Below, piece by piece: positions 61,009 through 64,000 of a stretch of 64,000 nt of DNA. The DNA is from CAWEBF01 sp963807235. Lineage in GTDB: Bacteria; Acidobacteriota; Vicinamibacteria; Vicinamibacterales; UBA2999. The position numbers were made by a program, and so were the translations under genes. The notes beneath the pieces were generated by a model that saw nothing but the letters and a program-made list of their open reading frames with translations, searched no databases and was not told where the DNA came from. The DNA lies in NCBI GenBank assembly GCA_963807235.1, contig CAWEBF010000016.1, forward strand, positions 1-64,000, given 5' to 3'. How positions within the stretch are numbered: the first letter of the stretch is position 1; the number at the start of each line of letters is the position of its first letter.

Positions 61009-64000
61009 TTAGAAGCGCACGCCGAACGTGACACGCGCCGATTGCGGCGTCGTGTACGCGAACCGGCTGGTGGCGAGACCGAAAATCGGCCCGTAGTCCC
61101 AGTTCACGCCCTGGACCGGCGTGGTCGTGAACGGGTTGAACGCCGCGAAGCGCGCCGGCGTGCTGACAGGCGTCAGGATCGCCGTGTTGAAGCGCTGGAT
61201 GTTCACGCCGCCGGCGTTGCCGGGGCTGCCCGTTCCGAATGCCGTGGCGCCACACGCGCACAGCTGGAACTGGTTGAACAGGTTGATGACCTGCAGCTGG
61301 AAGAACAGCTCGGCATTCCGCGCGCGGGGCACCTTGAACGCGTAAGTCGCTCCAAGGTCCGTGCGGAACTGACTTTCGGTCCGGAAAGCGTCACGCGCAG
61401 TGTAGTAGTAGGGGGTGTCGGTTCCCGGCGGTGGCGTGATGTATCCCGGATTGGTCACGTATGGACGGGCATCCACCCCGCTGGTGCTCGAGCCGATCAC
61501 GTTGATCTCACGCCCGCCGGCTCCGTACGGCACTCCGCTCTCCATGATTTCGACGACGCTGAGCGTGAGGCCCGAAGCGTACGACGGGTTGTAGTTCACC
61601 CACAGCCGCGACCGGTGCCGTTGATCCGACGCCAGGTCGCCGATCGGGTAGTTCCACTCCTCGCGCTTGTACTCAGGAAACAGCGTCCCCGAGAAGCGGA
61701 TAGGACCATTGGCCACCGTCTCGCCCTCGACGTTCCCCCAGGTGCGCGAAATCGTGTAGTTGCCGCCGACGTCGAAGCTGCCCTGGCGGAAGTTGCCCTG
61801 CAGGGACAAGCCGGAGTAACGCCGGACGGCCAGCTCGTTGTCGTTGCCGATGGTCACGAGGTCGTAGGTCCGTCCCTCGTTGTCGCGGGCGACGCTGCCC
61901 GGCGTGGAGTAGTCGGCGTAGAAGTTGCCATAGTCACGGTAGACGTAGTCGACGCGGAACGCCGCCCGGCTGCCGAACTGCCGGTTGAGGCCGGCCGCGT
62001 ACTCCCATGCGTCGGGAGACGCGAGGTCGCCGATGATCGGCGTGACGCCGGGGATGCTGGGCGCGGCCGCCAGCGGCAGGTTGGAACCGCCGTTGGCGTT
62101 GTACCAGTCGAAGACCTGCCTGATCGCCACGTCGGAGGTGACCGGGTTCACCGTTCCGGGCGGGTTGATGTCGGGCCCGCGATAGGCGTACTGGCGCGTC
62201 TGCGGGTTTCCGGCCGCCGACGAGGCATCCGCGATGCTGTTGGCCACCGCAGTCACGTACTTCGCCACGCTGCCGGTCACCGACCATCGATCGTCACCGG
62301 TTGGATCGAACACGACGCCCAGGCGCGGGCTCCACGAGTCCTCGGTGATCACGGTGTTCCCGGCCTGATCCTTCCCGTTGTTCTTGTCGTAGCGCAGGCC
62401 GAGATTTGCGGTCAGCCGGCCCGTCACGCGCCAGGCATCGTTATAGAACAACGAGTGGGTGCGGAAGTTCGAGCCGGAGCTGTCGATCAGGATCGGGTTC
62501 CACTGGAGGAGCGTCGTGCCGTTGCCGAGGAACTGCGGGAAGATGTTGGTCCCCTGGATGATGGTGCTGGTGCCGAGGATGCGGTAGTCGCTGCCCGACT
62601 GGTGGTTGTTGGCCTGGCGCACGTCGTTGAAGTTGTCGTAGCCGAACGTCATGGTGTGTGAGCCAGTGCCCTCGGTGGACAGGAAATACGTGCCCTTGCC
62701 GAAGATGTCCTGGTTGTCGCGCTGCTCGTACGGCGTGCAGACGCCGCAGAACGTGTCGCTCCAGTAGCGGGTGTTGCCGCGGCTGCGGTCGAGCAGCAGC
62801 GTCCCCTTCTCGATGTCGGTGAAGCGCGCGCCGGTGCCGATGAAGCTCAGATGCCGCTGCGAAAAGCGGCCCTCGACGAAGAGCTTCGAGGTGGCAACCC
62901 CGGTGTAGTTGAACGTGAAGAGATCCTCCGGAAGTTCCCGCGTGCCCAGGCTGGCCAGGTCCATGGACGTGTTCTGATTGAACGTATAGCCCTCTTCGGT
63001 GCGGAAGCTCTTCGTGTATGCGGCCGCGAAACGGTTATTGGAATCGAGCGAGTAGGTGCCCTTGTACTCGAAACGCTTGTTGTCCTGGATGAAGGTGTAG
63101 GGAATGCTGGTGATGGCCGTATTGCGGCCGCTCTCCTGTTTCTGCAGGCGCCCTGCCACGAAGAACCACAGGCGATCCTTCATCACCGGGCCGCCAAACG
63201 TGTACTCGTAGGTCGGTACCAGCTTGTCGACACGAAGATCGACTCCTCCCTGACCGCCGACGGCCGTCTCCTCGAACGGCGTCAACGTGCGCCAGTTGTC
63301 GTTGTTGAGGGTGTCGCGAAACGATCCGCTGAAGGTGTTGCCACCCGACTTGGTGATGACGTTGACGACGCCGCCGGTGAAACGCCCGAACTCGGCCGAG
63401 ATGCCCGCCGTGGCCACCGTGGTTTCCTGCACCGCGTCTTCGATGTAGAGGTCGGGTGCCGTGCCGCGGATGTTCTCGTTGAGCGTGACGCCATTGACGA
63501 GGAACAGGTTCTCGAACGAGAGGGAGCCGTTGATCGAGAAGTTGCCCGCAGGTCCGCTCGGGCGCACGCCTGGAGCCATCAGCAGCGTCGCGTTGAGATC
63601 CCGCCCGGTGGGCAGCAGGTTCATGAACGCTTGCGTGAAGTTGGTGCCCACCTGTGCCGTGTCGGTCAGCACGTCGACACGAGGCGCCACGACGTTGACC
63701 GTCTCGGTCAGTTCGGACGGACCCATCTTCACCGAGATTGGGACCGACTGCGCCGGAGCGAGCGTGACCGTGCGCGTCTGCGAGCCGAAGCCGCTGAGTT
63801 CGAACGTGATCGTGTAGACGCCGGATGGGAGTAGCGGGAGGATGTAGTCGCCGTTGGCCGAGGTGACCGTCTCGCGCGTTCCCTGCAGCGTAGGCGCGCT
63901 TGCTGTGACCGTGACACCCGGCACGCCGAGATCCTGCGGGTCGGTGACCTGGCCCGAGATGGTACCGGTGGTACTCTGTGCCAGCGCCGGCGTTGCCGCG
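61009..64000 (-). CDS. Oar-like TonB-dependent receptor (5' end outside the window)
   Basis: At least 997 residues are visible; the start lies beyond the right edge. The visible part opens with the end of a signal peptide (AATPALAQSTTGTISGQV), then the carboxypeptidase-regulatory-like domain (DPQDLGVPGVTVTASAPTL, SANGDYILPLLPSGVYTITF). The plug (QVGTNFTQAFMNLLPTGRDL, GGVVNVITKSGGNTFSGSF) and barrel follow, and it ends QSARVTFGVRF with Phe. The frame is intact. Its layout parallels the downstream receptor, but the sequences are clearly diverged, so this is an old paralogue pair and not a recent tandem duplication. Confidence 0.92.
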   Translation of the reverse strand, partial: AATPALAQSTTGTISGQVTDPQDLGVPGVTVTASAPTLQGTRETVTSANGDYILPLLPSGVYTITFELSGFGSQTRTVTLAPAQSVPISVKMGPSELTETVNVVAPRVDVLTDTAQVGTNFTQAFMNLLPTGRDLNATLLMAPGVRPSGPAGNFSINGSLSFENLFLVNGVTLNENIRGTAPDLYIEDAVQETTVATAGISAEFGRFTGGVVNVITKSGGNTFSGSFRDTLNNDNWRTLTPFEETAVGGQGGVDLRVDKLVPTYEYTFGGPVMKDRLWFFVAGRLQKQESGRNTAITSIPYTFIQDNKRFEYKGTYSLDSNNRFAAAYTKSFRTEEGYTFNQNTSMDLASLGTRELPEDLFTFNYTGVATSKLFVEGRFSQRHLSFIGTGARFTDIEKGTLLLDRSRGNTRYWSDTFCGVCTPYEQRDNQDIFGKGTYFLSTEGTGSHTMTFGYDNFNDVRQANNHQSGSDYRILGTSTIIQGTNIFPQFLGNGTTLLQWNPILIDSSGSNFRTHSLFYNDAWRVTGRLTANLGLRYDKNNGKDQAGNTVITEDSWSPRLGVVFDPTGDDRWSVTGSVAKYVTAVANSIADASSAAGNPQTRQYAYRGPDINPPGTVNPVTSDVAIRQVFDWYNANGGSNLPLAAAPSIPGVTPIIGDLASPDAWEYAAGLNRQFGSRAAFRVDYVYRDYGNFYADYSTPGSVARDNEGRTYDLVTIGNDNELAVRRYSGLSLQGNFRQGSFDVGGNYTISRTWGNVEGETVANGPIRFSGTLFPEYKREEWNYPIGDLASDQRHRSRLWVNYNPSYASGLTLSVVEIMESGVPYGAGGREINVIGSSTSGVDARPYVTNPGYITPPPGTDTPYYYTARDAFRTESQFRTDLGATYAFKVPRARNAELFFQLQVINLFNQFQLCACGATAFGTGSPGNAGGVNIQRFNTAILTPVSTPARFAAFNPFTTTPVQGVNWDYGPIFGLATSRFAYTTPQSARVTFGVRF

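Noticed and set aside
57636..64000. Recent tandem duplication of TonB receptors
   Set aside because: Shared architecture but well diverged sequences and different lengths; no direct repeats at the borders.

Overview
The window comes from a high-GC Gram-negative bacterium, most probably an acidobacterium of the Vicinamibacteria type (inferred, not proven). Pointers are two large Oar-like TonB receptors with carboxypeptidase-regulatory N-termini, an ECF sigma factor paired with a Ser/Thr kinase fused to a TolB-like propeller, a sigma/anti-sigma/DUF4097 module, an MmgE/PrpD protein, PD40 repeats and a mreBCD-mrdA-rodA-rng cluster. No rRNA, tRNA, CRISPR array, prophage or insertion sequence was recognised.

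Layout. 0-2.5 kb (minus): surface polysaccharide genes (sugar-nucleotide cytidylyltransferase, GT2, sulfotransferase). 2.6-9.5 kb: membrane protein, secreted hypothetical protein, PafA-like phosphatase, SMP-30 lactonase, MmgE/PrpD. 9.6-17.3 kb (plus): cytochrome c, arylamine N-acetyltransferase, a TetR-MFP-RND efflux operon, Uma2 nuclease-fold protein. 17.3-28.8 kb: signalling and envelope (kinase, sigma factor, PD40 protein, PBP1A, histidine kinase, diguanylate cyclase, PpiD). 28.9-37.4 kb (plus): GAF-GGDEF, mreB, mreC, mreD, mrdA, rodA, rng. 37.5-39.7 kb: peptidase, hydrolase, beta-barrel. 39.7-48.3 kb (minus): HEAT and HD-GYP pair, then S8 protease, barrel, MGMT, ECF sigma, anti-sigma, DUF4097. 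48.4-55.4 kb (plus): nucleoside salvage (deoA, CNT transporter, PNP, cdd), mtnA, tsaD, yjbQ, NUDIX. 55.5-64 kb (minus): PilZ, degenerate receiver, TPR protein, two TonB receptors.

Most genes sit in tightly packed strings with 4-bp ATGA or GTGA overlaps. Roughly a third are broken by one or more frameshifts while keeping family-typical sequence on both sides of each break, including essential genes (mreB, mreC, mreD, mrdA, tsaD). I read these mainly as residual indel errors in the assembly and give each broken gene as one feature over its full span.

The most unusual signals are in the intergenic DNA. (1) At least sixteen intergenic spots carry short imperfect tandem repeats that have different sequences but the same 7-bp period; four of them form long inverted-repeat hairpins. 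(2) Several of these arrays end at or within about 20 bp of a TANNNT -10 box that lies only 7-10 bp before a start codon with no ribosome binding site, suggesting leaderless promoters fed by heptad DNA. (3) A separate double-hairpin element of about 80 bp occurs three times, plus one partial copy. (4) A 36-bp palindrome covers the promoter and start codon of the tetR gene.
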